From Flavihumibacter petaseus NBRC 106054 (GTDB taxonomy: Bacteria > Bacteroidota > Bacteroidia > Chitinophagales > Chitinophagaceae): a stretch of DNA of 64,000 bases. Location of the stretch: positions 889,833 to 953,832 of the forward strand of contig NZ_BBWV01000003.1 in assembly GCF_000974785.1 (NCBI RefSeq). Direction: 5' to 3'. Positions 43,703-52,852 of the stretch are shown here, piece by piece. The notes beneath the pieces are model-generated. The model saw only the letters and a list, made by a program, of their open reading frames with translations, was not told where the DNA came from and did no database searches. How positions within the stretch are numbered: the stretch's first letter is position 1; every line of letters begins with the position of its first letter. A program made the position numbers and the translations under genes.

Positions 43703-43947
43703 AAACTTCTTTCCCGGATCAGGCTACTGGCTAATTTTGTTTCCAGGTCATTGAATATGCGGAAAATTGAAAGGAGCCGGGAGTTGCTATCCCCGGGGGC
43801 AGGGCTGGTTGCCAGGCGACGGACCTAATCCGGGTAGATGATGAATGGGCAAACCGGCATTCCGGTGGCAGAGAAAGGGCGGAAAAAGAGGGGAGAGGAG
43901 TTGATGACAAGTGAGCTTTTTGTCCTTGCTTTAAAGTTCCCTAAAAT

Positions 43948-44039
43948 TTCCTTTATCATTGCTTTATCCTTGCTTTAAATTGGGGTCTCCCCCAATGTAA
44001 ATACGCTGCCGAAGCAAGGGTAAAGCAAGGGTAAAGGAA
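43948..44039. repeat. Long imperfect hairpin
   Basis: A 28-bp arm TTCCTTTATCATTGCTTTAT and CCTTGCTT (43948-43975) is the inverse of AAGCAAGGGTAAAGCAAGGG and TAAAGGAA (44012-44039) with few mismatches. A nested perfect ATTGGGG/CCCCAAT stem (43979-43996) is at the centre. Each arm itself holds repeats of about 12 bp. Confidence 0.7.
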
Positions 44040-44401
44040 CCCTAAGATAAGTATTAGGCTGATTTACAGCAAGTTGCAGCCAATTGCGTTTTTGCCTTAA
44101 ATAGCCCTTGTTTTCAGTTTAAAGTGGCGAAGTGCCAGCCGGGCATTGTCCCGGTCATGCGCGAGTTGCGCCTGGAGCGCGGGAGAGGCCTTCGAATTTC
44201 TACTCTGCGCGCAGCCACTGGAGGAAAGTGATCTGAAGGTATTCACCGTAGATATCTTCGTTAAAGTTGAGGATATTGCCTCGATGGTGCGGTTCAGCTC
44301 GTCGACCGTGGGCTTTACCCCGATATTCATCATTTCCTTAAGGTCCGTTTTCTGACCGGAGCGGGGATCGATCCCTGAAAGGTTGAATTGGAAGAGACAT
44401 T

Positions 44402-44438
44402 AAAAGAAGACCCCGCTCTATGAACGGGGTCTTCTTTT
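44402..44438 (-). terminator. Terminator of tRNA-Leu
   Basis: AAAAGAAGACCCCG at 44402-44415 and CGGGGTCTTCTTTT at 44425-44438 form a perfect 14-bp stem just downstream of the tRNA on the minus strand, with T-runs on both strands. Confidence 0.85.
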
Positions 44439-44443
44439 AATTG

Positions 44444-44527
44444 TGCCCAGAACAGGAATCGAACCTGCACTACCTTGCGATAACCAGATTTTGAGTCTAG
44501 CGCGTCTACCAATTCCGCCATCTGGGC
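44444..44527 (-). tRNA. tRNA-Leu (anticodon CAA)
   Basis: The minus strand begins GCCCAGATGGCGGAATTGGT at 44527 and ends with CTGGGC plus discriminator A at 44444. The acceptor stem GCCCAGA/TCTGGGC, the long variable arm of a class II tRNA, and the TTCGATTCC T-loop are clear. The anticodon loop CTCAAAA gives anticodon CAA, reading UUG. The CCA end is not encoded. The gene is 84 nt long and stands next to the gene-free stretch. Confidence 0.95.
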
Positions 44528-44579
44528 TGACTTGTCAATCTTGCCGGCTTTTCGGGTCGGGGTGACCCGCGGAAGCCGC

Positions 44580-45116
44580 TTATTGACGGGTTGCAATATT
44601 ACGCAGGGCTGCTATCTTGTCCAAAATTCGCTGAAGGTATTTTTTCCGGTAATAATATTCTTTTACCTGCAGCAACGCTTCTTCGGAAGTAACACCTTCC
44701 TGATAGCCTGCCAGAATTGGCTCCACGTCATGGTATATGTTTTTCAGTAATGTATCTGTGTCGGTCTGCACTTTCGCCAGCTGTATGGGGTCGGGATCCA
44801 TTTCCAGGTCCATCAGCGCCTCATTAATCTCCAGCACCTCGCCCAGGAACATCGGGTCCAGGCTGTATTTTTCCTCGGCTTCCATCAATCCCTTCTGCGT
44901 AAGCAGGTACTGTATGGTGGTATCCTCATGCTGAAAAGCCTTGTAAGCTTTATTCACCTGGGAGGAGATCTCCAGTGCCTCAACCTGTTTGGAAGGGTCT
45001 TCCTGTGTATAAAAGTCGGGGTGATACTGCCGGCTCAGCTCGTAGAAGCGCTTCTTCAATAAGGCCGGATCCACCCGGAAACCCACCGGGATGCCGTACA
45101 ATTCATAATAGTTCAT
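44580..45116 (-). CDS. hscB: Fe-S cluster assembly co-chaperone HscB
   Basis: A 178-aa J-protein started at MNYYELYGIPV (45116); a longer frame exists but adds 35 unconserved residues. The J-domain has the HPD motif (residues 32-34) in LSRQYHPDFY, followed by the HscB-like QVNKAYKAF and a C-terminal three-helix bundle that binds IscU. HscB brings the scaffold protein IscU to the Hsp70 HscA and stimulates its ATPase during Fe-S cluster transfer. It stands alone here, apart from the other isc genes. Confidence 0.88.
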   Translation of the reverse strand: MNYYELYGIPVGFRVDPALLKKRFYELSRQYHPDFYTQEDPSKQVEALEISSQVNKAYKAFQHEDTTIQYLLTQKGLMEAEEKYSLDPMFLGEVLEINEALMDLEMDPDPIQLAKVQTDTDTLLKNIYHDVEPILAGYQEGVTSEEALLQVKEYYYRKKYLQRILDKIAALRNIATRQ

Positions 45117-45214
45117 GAGGTTGCAAAGATAGGCCGCAATGGTCGCATTGGGGGGTGCAGAAAAGTTAAGGAATGCAGGTTTTGTTGGGCAGACTGAAAG
45201 GGTAGGGTAGTGGA

Positions 45215-46213
45215 TCACCAATTCAGCCTAGCCACATGGCCGTTGCCGCCGGCCAGGTAAACGGCGCGGCCCTTTTTGGCCCGCTGCACCACATGGTACC
45301 CGGTGGTGGAAATGCGCCGCCAGGTACGGCCGCCATCGGAGGAAACGTCTACGCCAGAGGTTCCGCAGGCAATCCACTTCTTTTTGGTGATCGCCGCCAC
45401 GCCACTCCGGTAGCCGGTAGTGGGGGTAGAAGGGACGGTCCAGGTGCGGCCACGATCACGGCTCACTGCAATATGGCCCTGCGCCAGGGTATCGCGGGTA
45501 AAATCGCCGCCTACCACGATCCAGCGCTTTCCCTTCACGGCAATGGCATTGGCGCCGGTCGAATTGCCACCATCCAAAAGGGGCAGCCTCTCCAGGCGGT
45601 TATCCACCCAAACCCGGCTCTGCGTGCCACCTGTGATAAACGTAAAGGAGGTTTTTCCCAGCATTTTTATATTCGAACCGCTGCTGGCAAAACAGGCTTC
45701 CCCCTCTGCAGGCGCGGGGAGCTGTCCCGGCATGGCATGCCAGTGCCGGCCCTCATCATCCGTGCGCAACAGGAAGATCTGCCCGTTCAGGGGATCGCCG
45801 ATCACCATCCCTTCCCGGTCCTTATGAAAATCCATGGCATCCATAAAGATGCCCTTCTCATTGTTGCGATACACTTCCTCCCAGCTGGCACCGCCATCAT
45901 AGGTCCGCAGGATCAATCCCGGCGAATCCACCGCAATCACCACCGCCGTCACGGCATCAAACCCCTCAATATCCCGGAAATCACGTGTCTCATATCCCTT
46001 TACGGTCATCCATTTAATGGTCTTGCCGCCATCCGTACTCCGGCCCACCGTTCCCTTGTTCCCACTGACCCAGAAAAACCGGTCGTTCAGTACGCTTAAT
46101 CCACGGAAACTTTTGCCGGGATTTCCCGGTAGGGTATCGAGCGTTTGCGCAGTTGATCCGAAGGGGAGGGACAGTGCTAACGCTAACAGATAAACGAAAT
46201 GTTTAATGCTCAT
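45215..46213 (-). CDS. Exported BNR/YCF48-like repeat protein
   Basis: A 332-aa protein with a signal peptide (MSIKHFVYLLALALSLPFGS). The chain has several BNR (Asp-box) repeats: TVGRSTDGGKTIKW, LRTYDGGASWEE, AVSRDRGRTWTV and VSSDGGRTWRRI. These form a beta-propeller as in YCF48/HCF136 and sialidase-like proteins. No sialidase catalytic residues are obvious, so it is probably a binding propeller rather than an enzyme. It lies 98 nt upstream of hscB on the same strand. Confidence 0.82.
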   Translation of the reverse strand: MSIKHFVYLLALALSLPFGSTAQTLDTLPGNPGKSFRGLSVLNDRFFWVSGNKGTVGRSTDGGKTIKWMTVKGYETRDFRDIEGFDAVTAVVIAVDSPGLILRTYDGGASWEEVYRNNEKGIFMDAMDFHKDREGMVIGDPLNGQIFLLRTDDEGRHWHAMPGQLPAPAEGEACFASSGSNIKMLGKTSFTFITGGTQSRVWVDNRLERLPLLDGGNSTGANAIAVKGKRWIVVGGDFTRDTLAQGHIAVSRDRGRTWTVPSTPTTGYRSGVAAITKKKWIACGTSGVDVSSDGGRTWRRISTTGYHVVQRAKKGRAVYLAGGNGHVARLNW

Positions 46214-46340
46214 GCCAAGAGTAAAATGTGTTGTGGAATTAATTGCCGGTTGAAACGGTTTCAACTGAAATGGTTGTGTCTTGCAACCAACTAACTGTGA
46301 TGGGTCAACGCAGTTGGGCGGCAGGGTCAGCGCAATTCAG

Positions 46341-47267
46341 TCAGCGCAATTCCGCCAGCGCTTTTTCGATGCGTGCCTGCGTGTCGCTTTCGCTGAGTGC
46401 CTCGGGTTGAAATTTTTCCCCGATCACATGCTCGTATAATTCAATGTATCGTTTGCTGATGGTATCGATCCATTCCGTGGTCATCTCCGGAACGGTTTGT
46501 CCCTCTTTCCCCATGAAATTATTCGCGATCAGCCATTCCCGCACAAATTCCTTACTCAGCTGTTTCTGTTTTTCTCCCGCTGCCTGGCGTTCTTCAAAGC
46601 CATCCGCATAAAAATAGCGCGAGGAATCCGGTGTATGGATCTCATCCATCAGGTAGATGGTATCACCAATCTTTCCGAACTCATATTTGGTATCCACGAG
46701 GATCAGTCCGCGTTTGGCCGCGATCGCTTTTCCCCTTTCAAACAGCTGCAGCGTATACTGCTCCAACACCTTCCAGTCCGCTTCTGTGGCGAGTCCTGTC
46801 GCAATGATCGCTTCTTTGGAAATGTCTTCATCATGCCCGGCTTCGGCCTTGGTGGAAGGCGTAATGATGGGGGTGGGGAAGTAGTCATTCTCTTTCATTC
46901 CTTCCGGCAATGGCACACCGCAGAGCTCTCTTTTTCCGGCAGCATAAGTACGCCATGCATGTCCCGTCAGGTTGCCCCGCACCACCATTTCAATTTTAAA
47001 GGGAACACATTTTTTTCCTATTGATACGTTAGGTGCAGGCACTGCCAACAACCAGTTCGGACAAATATCAGCGGTAGCCCCCAGCATATAGGCAGCGATC
47101 TGGTTCAACACCTGGCCCTTGTAAGGGATCGGTTTGGGAAGGATCACATCAAAAGCAGAGATCCTGTCGGATGCCACCATCACGAGATAACGATCATCGA
47201 TCGTATATACGTCACGTACTTTTCCTTTGTAAAATGCCGTTTGTTGGGGGAATGAAAAGTTTGCCAT
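46341..47267 (-). CDS. purC: Phosphoribosylaminoimidazole-succinocarboxamide synthase
   Basis: A 308-aa SAICAR synthetase of the longer, yeast-like type. Conserved segments are all present: [61 protein letters not shown] and [15 protein letters not shown]. The enzyme joins aspartate to the purine intermediate CAIR with ATP. It is a core housekeeping gene in the cytoplasm. It is divergent from the TonB receptor gene, and the space between them carries a promoter-like element for the receptor. Confidence 0.95.
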   Translation of the reverse strand: MANFSFPQQTAFYKGKVRDVYTIDDRYLVMVASDRISAFDVILPKPIPYKGQVLNQIAAYMLGATADICPNWLLAVPAPNVSIGKKCVPFKIEMVVRGNLTGHAWRTYAAGKRELCGVPLPEGMKENDYFPTPIITPSTKAEAGHDEDISKEAIIATGLATEADWKVLEQYTLQLFERGKAIAAKRGLILVDTKYEFGKIGDTIYLMDEIHTPDSSRYFYADGFEERQAAGEKQKQLSKEFVREWLIANNFMGKEGQTVPEMTTEWIDTISKRYIELYEHVIGEKFQPEALSESDTQARIEKALAELR

Positions 47268-47299
47268 GCGGCGAAGTTATTGAACCCGCCGAAATAAAA

Positions 47300-47328
47300 T
47301 TTGTCACGAAAAAGAAATCCTTATTTTG
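47300..47328 (+). promoter_or_regulatory. Promoter-like element before the TonB receptor gene
   Basis: TTTG at 47300-47303 and TATTTTG at 47322-47328 with 18 nt between them resemble the Bacteroidota -33/-7 pair, one base short of the TANNTTTG form. The ATG is 29 nt downstream at 47357. Confidence 0.4.
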
Positions 47329-47356
47329 TAACTTATCACAACTAAAACCCTCGGGT

Positions 47357-50110
47357 ATGAGAAAAACCTACAGCTACCTTTTCACCCTGCTGTTGGCCTC
47401 ATTGTTGACGATTACTGCCCATTCCCAAAACACTACTGTTTCCGGAAACGTAAAAAACAGCGTTACGAATGACGTTGTCCCCGCAGTCTCCGTTACCATC
47501 AAAGGCACCAGCACCGGAACCTTTACCGACGACAAAGGTAATTTCCGGCTCACGACCAGTTCCAAACCTCCTTTTGTTCTTGTTTTCAGTTCTGTGGGTT
47601 TTGAAACCCAGGAGCAGACCGTAAATGATGCCGCAGCGCCGGTATCCCTTTCGTTTGTTCCTTCCAGCCAGCTGGGCACGGAAGTGGTGGTTTCCGCCAG
47701 CCGTGTTCCGGAAAGGATCCTGGAATCACCCGTTTCCATCGAACGCGTGAACGCCACGGCGATCCGCGTTGCACCGGCCGCTACCTATTATGATATCGTA
47801 GGTTCCCTCAAAGGCGTGGACGTGGTGACGTCTTCACTCACTTTTAAAACACCTACTACCCGCGGTTTTGCGGGCAGCGGCAATACGCGTTTCAACCAGC
47901 TGGTGGATGGTATGGACAACCAGGCACCGGGACTCAACTTTTCCGTGGGCACCATTGTAGGCCTTTCGGAACTGGATGTAGACAATATGGAATTGTTGCC
48001 CGGCGCTTCTTCCGCCCTGTATGGTCCGGGCGGTATGAACGGTACCCTGCTCGTATCCAGCAAAGACCCTTTCAAGTATACCGGCCTTTCCTTCCAGATT
48101 AAGGAAGGTATCATGAATACGGATAGCCGTTACCGTGATGTTTCCGGTTACCATAACTGGGCCGTCCGCTGGGCGCAAAACGTGAACAACAAATTCGCCT
48201 ATAAGATCAATGCCGAACTCATCCAGGCGAAGGACTGGCTCGCGGCGGACAAACGCAACTATGACCGCATGAGTACCACGCAGAAGGTCATCCCCGGCAC
48301 CCGCCTGTCTGATCCCAACTACGATGGGATCAACGTATATGGTGATGAAACCACCGCTGATATCCGTGCCGTACTCCAGGGAATCGGCCAGCAGGCACCT
48401 TTCCTGCAGCCTTATATCAATACCCTGATGGGCAGCGCGATCAATGTATCCCGCACGGGTTATGATGAAAAAGACATCCTCGATCCGAATACGCTTAATT
48501 TCAAACTGGGCGGTTCCCTCAACTACCGCTTCAGCGATAAACTCGAAGGCATCCTGATGATGAACTGGGGAACGGGTAACTCCATTTATACCGGTAGTGA
48601 CCGTTACTCCTTCAAGGATTTCAAGATGGCCCAGTACAAACTGGAACTGAAAGGACGCCGCTTTTATGTACGTGCGTATACCACGCAGGAGAATGCAGGC
48701 CAATCGTTCAATGCTACTGTTACGACCCGTCTTACCAACGAAGCCTGGAAACCGACCATCACTTTCGTGAACGGTAACCCCGCACCGAAGCCGACGGACT
48801 GGCTCGTGCAGTATTCACAGGCTTACCTCGCCAACAAGATGGGCGGCGCGGCGGATATCGATGCGCACAATGCCGCGCGTGCTGTTGCCGACCAGGGCCG
48901 TCCCGCGGCCGGCAGCCAGCAGTTCAAGCAGATCTTTGACAAGGTAAGGGGCGTATCCATCTCTGATGGTGGCGGTCTCTTTATCGAGAAATCCGATCTC
49001 TACCAGATCGAGGGCCAGTATAACCTGACCGACTATACGAGCAAGGTGGCTGAAGTACTGGTGGGTGGCAACTATAAACAATATGCCCTGAATTCTGAAG
49101 GCACGCTCTTCACGGATTCTACCGGTCCCATTCATATATGGGAGATCGGTGCGTATATCCAGGCAACCCGCCGCTTCTTCAACGATCGCCTGAAACTGAC
49201 GTTCAGCGGCCGTTACGACAAGAACGAAAATTTTGAAGGCCGTTTCACGCCCCGGGCCACCGCGGTGGTGACCGTTGCGAAGAACAGCAATATCCGCCTG
49301 TCTTACCAGACAGCCTATCGCTTCCCGTCCACCCAGCAGCAGTTCATCGACCTGAATATCGGTGGTGGTGTGCAGCTGATCGGCGGCAACGAGAGCTTCC
49401 AGACTTATTACGGATTTGATAAAAATGCGCCCTATACCATCAATGCGGATGGTACTGCAGGATCAGCGCATGTGTTCAATACTTTCCGCCCGGAGTCGGT
49501 GTCTTCCTTTGAACTCGGTTACAAAGGACTGCATGCGGGCGGCAAATTCCTGATCGATGCGTATGGCTACTATGGAAAATACCAGGATTTCCTTGCCCGT
49601 ACCACGATCGGGCAGGCCCGCAACCCGGGCAGTCCGAATGTGGCAACGGACCAGAAGTTTTCTGTTCCCATCAATGTTGCCGGAGACATTACTACCTATG
49701 GCTGGGGACTGGGCCTGGATTACCGGTTCACACGGGTATGGACGCTCAGCGGCAACCTGAGTTCGGATGTGCTGGATGGCGTGCCGGACAATTATGTGGC
49801 TTCCTTCAATGCGCCGCGCTACCGCGCGAACATTACGCTCAGCAACAGTGGTTTTGGCAAGACAAAAAGACTCAGCGGAAGCGTGAGCTACCGCTGGCAG
49901 GATACTTTCTACTATGAAGGTGATTTTGCGAATGGTGATATCCACCAGATCTCAACCGTTGATGCGCAGTTCACGTATAAGCTGCCGAAGATCCGTTCCG
50001 GTATCAAGCTGGGCGCGAACAACCTGCTCAACCAGTATTATTTCAACGCTGTCGGAAACAGCTTCGTAGGCGGACTCTATTATATTTCTTTTGGATATAA
50101 TATTTTCTGA
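47357..50110 (+). CDS. TonB-dependent receptor with N-terminal carboxypeptidase-like domain
   Basis: A 917-aa protein started at MRKTYSYLF (47357), which gives a signal peptide ending ITAHSQ. Residues about 25-110 form the carboxypeptidase-D regulatory-like domain (TVSGNVKNSVTNDVVPAVSV). A plug follows (LDVDNMELLPGASSALYG), and a 22-strand barrel ends in a C-terminal Phe. It imports a ligand across the outer membrane with TonB energy. No ligand-specific features are seen. The FAS1 lipoprotein gene lies 23 nt downstream, so the two probably form an uptake pair. Confidence 0.92.
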   Translation: MRKTYSYLFTLLLASLLTITAHSQNTTVSGNVKNSVTNDVVPAVSVTIKGTSTGTFTDDKGNFRLTTSSKPPFVLVFSSVGFETQEQTVNDAAAPVSLSFVPSSQLGTEVVVSASRVPERILESPVSIERVNATAIRVAPAATYYDIVGSLKGVDVVTSSLTFKTPTTRGFAGSGNTRFNQLVDGMDNQAPGLNFSVGTIVGLSELDVDNMELLPGASSALYGPGGMNGTLLVSSKDPFKYTGLSFQIKEGIMNTDSRYRDVSGYHNWAVRWAQNVNNKFAYKINAELIQAKDWLAADKRNYDRMSTTQKVIPGTRLSDPNYDGINVYGDETTADIRAVLQGIGQQAPFLQPYINTLMGSAINVSRTGYDEKDILDPNTLNFKLGGSLNYRFSDKLEGILMMNWGTGNSIYTGSDRYSFKDFKMAQYKLELKGRRFYVRAYTTQENAGQSFNATVTTRLTNEAWKPTITFVNGNPAPKPTDWLVQYSQAYLANKMGGAADIDAHNAARAVADQGRPAAGSQQFKQIFDKVRGVSISDGGGLFIEKSDLYQIEGQYNLTDYTSKVAEVLVGGNYKQYALNSEGTLFTDSTGPIHIWEIGAYIQATRRFFNDRLKLTFSGRYDKNENFEGRFTPRATAVVTVAKNSNIRLSYQTAYRFPSTQQQFIDLNIGGGVQLIGGNESFQTYYGFDKNAPYTINADGTAGSAHVFNTFRPESVSSFELGYKGLHAGGKFLIDAYGYYGKYQDFLARTTIGQARNPGSPNVATDQKFSVPINVAGDITTYGWGLGLDYRFTRVWTLSGNLSSDVLDGVPDNYVASFNAPRYRANITLSNSGFGKTKRLSGSVSYRWQDTFYYEGDFANGDIHQISTVDAQFTYKLPKIRSGIKLGANNLLNQYYFNAVGNSFVGGLYYISFGYNIF

Positions 50111-50133
50111 TCGAAAACATCAAAACCTTTATC

Positions 50134-51201
50134 ATGCTTCAAATATTTAAGAAATATACCCACCTGCTGCTGCTGGCTGCGCTGCTGACCAGCTTGTTGC
50201 CGGCCTGTAACGAGATCCCCGAGGTGGAGGATCTTCCGAAACCGGATACGTCCGGCATAACGATCAAAAAGATCATTGAAACTGATCCGAATTATACCTT
50301 GCTGAAAGCTGCGGCGACCAAGTCCGGCTTGTTGGCTTACTATGGCAATGTGTCCAGCACGCTGACCCTGTTTGCCCCGGATGATGCTGCGTTTCTGCGT
50401 TCCGGTGTTAACATTGATGTGATCAATGCGCTGCCTGCAGCACAACTGGCTGCGATCCTTCAATACCACACACTTGCCCAGACGGTTCCGGGTGCGAGTG
50501 TTCCGGATCTGCCCACCCCGAATGTGCAATTGCCCACGTTGCTGCAGCCCCTTGCTGATCAGCCGTTGTTCAAGCTCAGCGCTTTTCCGTCCAGGCGCGG
50601 CAATGCCGGGTATGTCAACAATATTCCCGTGACTGCTGCCGACCAGGTGGCGGTGAATGGCGTGATCCGTCCCGTGTATGCGATTGTGGCGCCGCCGCAA
50701 GCAACGCTCAAGGGGCTCATCGCTGCAGATACCAGCCTGAGTTTTTTGCGTGCAGCGATTACCCGTGCGGATGAGGGTTCCGAGGGACTGGCAAAATTTG
50801 ATTCCCTGTTGAATTATCCTTTCCCGAATCTCACCCTGATGGCGCCCAACAACAACGGCTTTCGTCGTTTGCTGACCTATATGGGATTGCCGGCTGATCC
50901 AGCTGTATTTGCGATGTTGCCCGTTCAGACGGTTCGTGGCATTATTGCTTTTCATTTCTTTGGCACCAATGGCGCGCCGGTTTACCGCTATTTCACGCCG
51001 AACCTGGTGTCAGGCAATTACGAAACACTGATCGGTCCTGCACCGATGCCGCCGGTGGTGGTCGATATGACCAACCCGCTGGACCCTGTTTTGAATGGTG
51101 TGGTATGGCTGGCGAAGGCGCATATGGTGCGGAAAGATGTGCATGGGGTGAATGGTGTGATGCATGTGATCGACCAGGTGTTGTTACCGCAACCGCTATA
51201 G
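50134..51201 (+). CDS. FAS1 (fasciclin) domain lipoprotein
   Basis: A 355-aa lipoprotein with the lipobox LLPAC after a Leu-rich signal. It has two FAS1-like domains: the first around STLTLFAPDDAAFLRSG and the second around NLTLMAPNNNGFRRLL, each with the T-L-F/M-A-P-x-x-x-x-F motif. FAS1 domains bind surfaces or partners. In Bacteroidota they often accompany SusC-like receptors in place of SusD. Here the gene follows the TonB receptor by 23 nt, so it likely caps or feeds it. Confidence 0.87.
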   Translation: MLQIFKKYTHLLLLAALLTSLLPACNEIPEVEDLPKPDTSGITIKKIIETDPNYTLLKAAATKSGLLAYYGNVSSTLTLFAPDDAAFLRSGVNIDVINALPAAQLAAILQYHTLAQTVPGASVPDLPTPNVQLPTLLQPLADQPLFKLSAFPSRRGNAGYVNNIPVTAADQVAVNGVIRPVYAIVAPPQATLKGLIAADTSLSFLRAAITRADEGSEGLAKFDSLLNYPFPNLTLMAPNNNGFRRLLTYMGLPADPAVFAMLPVQTVRGIIAFHFFGTNGAPVYRYFTPNLVSGNYETLIGPAPMPPVVVDMTNPLDPVLNGVVWLAKAHMVRKDVHGVNGVMHVIDQVLLPQPL

Positions 51202-51320
51202 GTGCTTAGTGGCGGGGAGATGTTTCGATGTGTGCCGCAATGATTAATGCATTGAAGCTATTTCGGAATGAAAGCAATGTTGCAATGGAAATTATTTTGG
51301 AGAGGGATGTCCTTTTTAGA

Positions 51321-51372
51321 AATGAGGTAATTTATAAAATTCTCTGAAATGAGCCACCAGACTGCGTTCCAG
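51321..51372. repeat. Single arm of the 10.2-kb palindromic repeat family
   Basis: TAATTTATAAAATTCTCTGA and AATGAGCCACCAGAC correspond to the left arm at 10241-10280 with a few changes. This is a single arm with no partner nearby. Confidence 0.65.
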
Positions 51373-51467
51373 AAAAATAAACTCTTGGTTCCGTGTATTT
51401 TCTGTTGGCATTCGGATAAACCTTAAACTAAACCTATATCCCTACTTATAACCCAACCCAACCCAAC

Positions 51468-51565
51468 CTTTGCGGCTTTGCTCCTTTGCGTGGCGCCAAA
51501 GGCGCCATTGCGTGAAAAAAATAACAGGGAAAAACACTGCGTGAACGCGCTACGCAGTAGCGCCA
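51468..51565. repeat. Degenerate copy of the TTTGCGGCTT repeat family
   Basis: CCTTTGCGGCTTTGCTCCTT and TGCGTG, then TTGCGTGAAAAAAATAAC, resembles the inverted repeats near 54.1 and 54.9 kb. It ends in a GCGCTAC/GTAGCGC hairpin. Confidence 0.55.
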
Positions 51566-51573
51566 CATAAAAT

Positions 51574-51606
51574 GAAAAAGCTGCATCCCCTGGGTGCAGC
51601 TTTTTC
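51574..51606. terminator. Bidirectional terminator
   Basis: GAAAAAGCTGCA (51574-51585) and TGCAGCTTTTTC (51595-51606) form a perfect 12-bp stem with A/T runs on both sides, between the FAS1 gene and ychF, which converge. Confidence 0.85.
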
Positions 51607-51626
51607 TTATTCAGTACGTTAAACCA

Positions 51627-52727
51627 TCAAACATTAAACCGGAAATGCATCACATCGCCATCCTTCACGATGTACTCCTTGCCTTCGATGCGCAGTTTGC
51701 CGGCATCGCGGCAAGCGGCTTCTGAACCGAACTGTACATAGTCGTTGAAGGCGATCACTTCGGCCTTGATGAAGCCTTTTTCAAAATCAGTGTGGATCAC
51801 GCTGGCGGCCTGTGGCGCTTTCCAGCCTTCGTGGATCGTCCATGCCCGCACTTCCTGTACACCGGCAGTGAAATAGGTCTGCAGTTGCAGGAGGGCGTAA
51901 GTAGCGCGGATCAGTTTGTTCAGGGCTGGCTCGGTCATCTTGTATTCGTCCATGAACAATGCTTTATCGTCGGCGTCTTCCAGTTCGGCGATCTGCTGTT
52001 CGATGCTGTTGTTCATCACGATCACGAGGGCGTTCTCCGCAGCAACGGCTGCCTTCAGCGCTTCGGAGTATTTGTTGCCGGTATGCATGGATGCTTCGTC
52101 CACGTTCGCTACATACAACACGGGTTTTTCCGTGAGGAGGAAGAGATCAGCGATCGCGGTGCGGTCTTCTTTTGAGAGGCCCAGTTCGCGGACGTTACGG
52201 CCGGATTCCAGGTGCGCATACACCTGCTTCAGCACCTCGAATTCCGCTTTCACTTTGGGGTCACCGGTACGGATCATCTTTTCCGTGCGCTGCATTTTCT
52301 TTTCCACGCTTTCGAGGTCTTTCAGCTGCAGCTCGGTGTCGATAATATCTTTATCGGAAACAGGATTGATCGCGCCTTCTTCCCGAAGGATATTCTCATC
52401 TTCGAAACAGCGGATCACGTGCACGATCGCATCCACTTCGCGGATATTGGCGAGGAATTTATTACCGAGGCCTTCGCCCTTGCTGGCGCCCTTTACGAGC
52501 CCCGCAATGTCCACGATCTCGATCTGCGTGGGTACGGTACGGTTGGGTTTTACCAGTTCCGCCAGTTTGTCGATCCTTTCGTCGGGAACGTCAACCAGCC
52601 CCACATTGGGTTCGATGGTACAGAACCGATAGTTGCTTGCCTGCGCTTTGGCGCTGATGCTCACCGCATTGAATAAGGTGGATTTTCCGACATTGGGTAG
52701 TCCCACGATACCAGCCTGTAATCCCAT
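51627..52727 (-). CDS. ychF: Redox-regulated ATPase YchF (Obg family)
   Basis: A 366-aa P-loop protein. Walker [10 protein letters not shown] is at residues 9-17, the switch motif [14 protein letters not shown] and the ATP-specificity region NVDE around residue 200 replace the GTPase NKxD. The C-terminal TGS-like domain ends in [11 protein letters not shown]. YchF binds ATP and associates with ribosomes. It is a conserved core gene, monocistronic here and convergent with the FAS1 gene. Confidence 0.96.
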   Translation of the reverse strand: MGLQAGIVGLPNVGKSTLFNAVSISAKAQASNYRFCTIEPNVGLVDVPDERIDKLAELVKPNRTVPTQIEIVDIAGLVKGASKGEGLGNKFLANIREVDAIVHVIRCFEDENILREEGAINPVSDKDIIDTELQLKDLESVEKKMQRTEKMIRTGDPKVKAEFEVLKQVYAHLESGRNVRELGLSKEDRTAIADLFLLTEKPVLYVANVDEASMHTGNKYSEALKAAVAAENALVIVMNNSIEQQIAELEDADDKALFMDEYKMTEPALNKLIRATYALLQLQTYFTAGVQEVRAWTIHEGWKAPQAASVIHTDFEKGFIKAEVIAFNDYVQFGSEAACRDAGKLRIEGKEYIVKDGDVMHFRFNV

Positions 52728-52852
52728 GAACCTGAATATTTTTAAAGTTAGAATCTTGTTTCGGGCCGCAAAGATACGACCGGATTCACTATTTTCACCT
52801 TTTCACCCAACTGCCTGACACACAATTACTATCAGTCACCTAATTTAACCGC

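Larger units (their letters stand above)
42813..44401. other. Gene-free, repeat-rich stretch between the array and tRNA-Leu
   Basis: No supported gene is seen in nearly 1.6 kb. Notable content: a CTGCGCAAT/ATTGCGCAG hairpin at 42886-42907, the second copy of the about 100-bp repeat at 43479-43577, a tandem repeat at 43662-43702, and a large hairpin at 43948-44039. The short open frames at 43088-43554 and 44097-44333 have no family features. Confidence 0.6.

Noticed and set aside
44097..44333. A short minus-strand open frame of 78 codons
   Set aside because: It has no family features or clear start signal, and its placement between hairpin and tRNA suggests chance.
45236..46099. A 287-codon + strand open frame opposite the BNR-repeat protein
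   Set aside because: The opposite strand encodes a clear BNR propeller with signal peptide; the + frame has no homology features.
47834..48703. A long minus-strand open frame inside the TonB receptor gene
   Set aside because: It lies wholly within the strong + strand receptor gene, has no family features, and is composition shadow.
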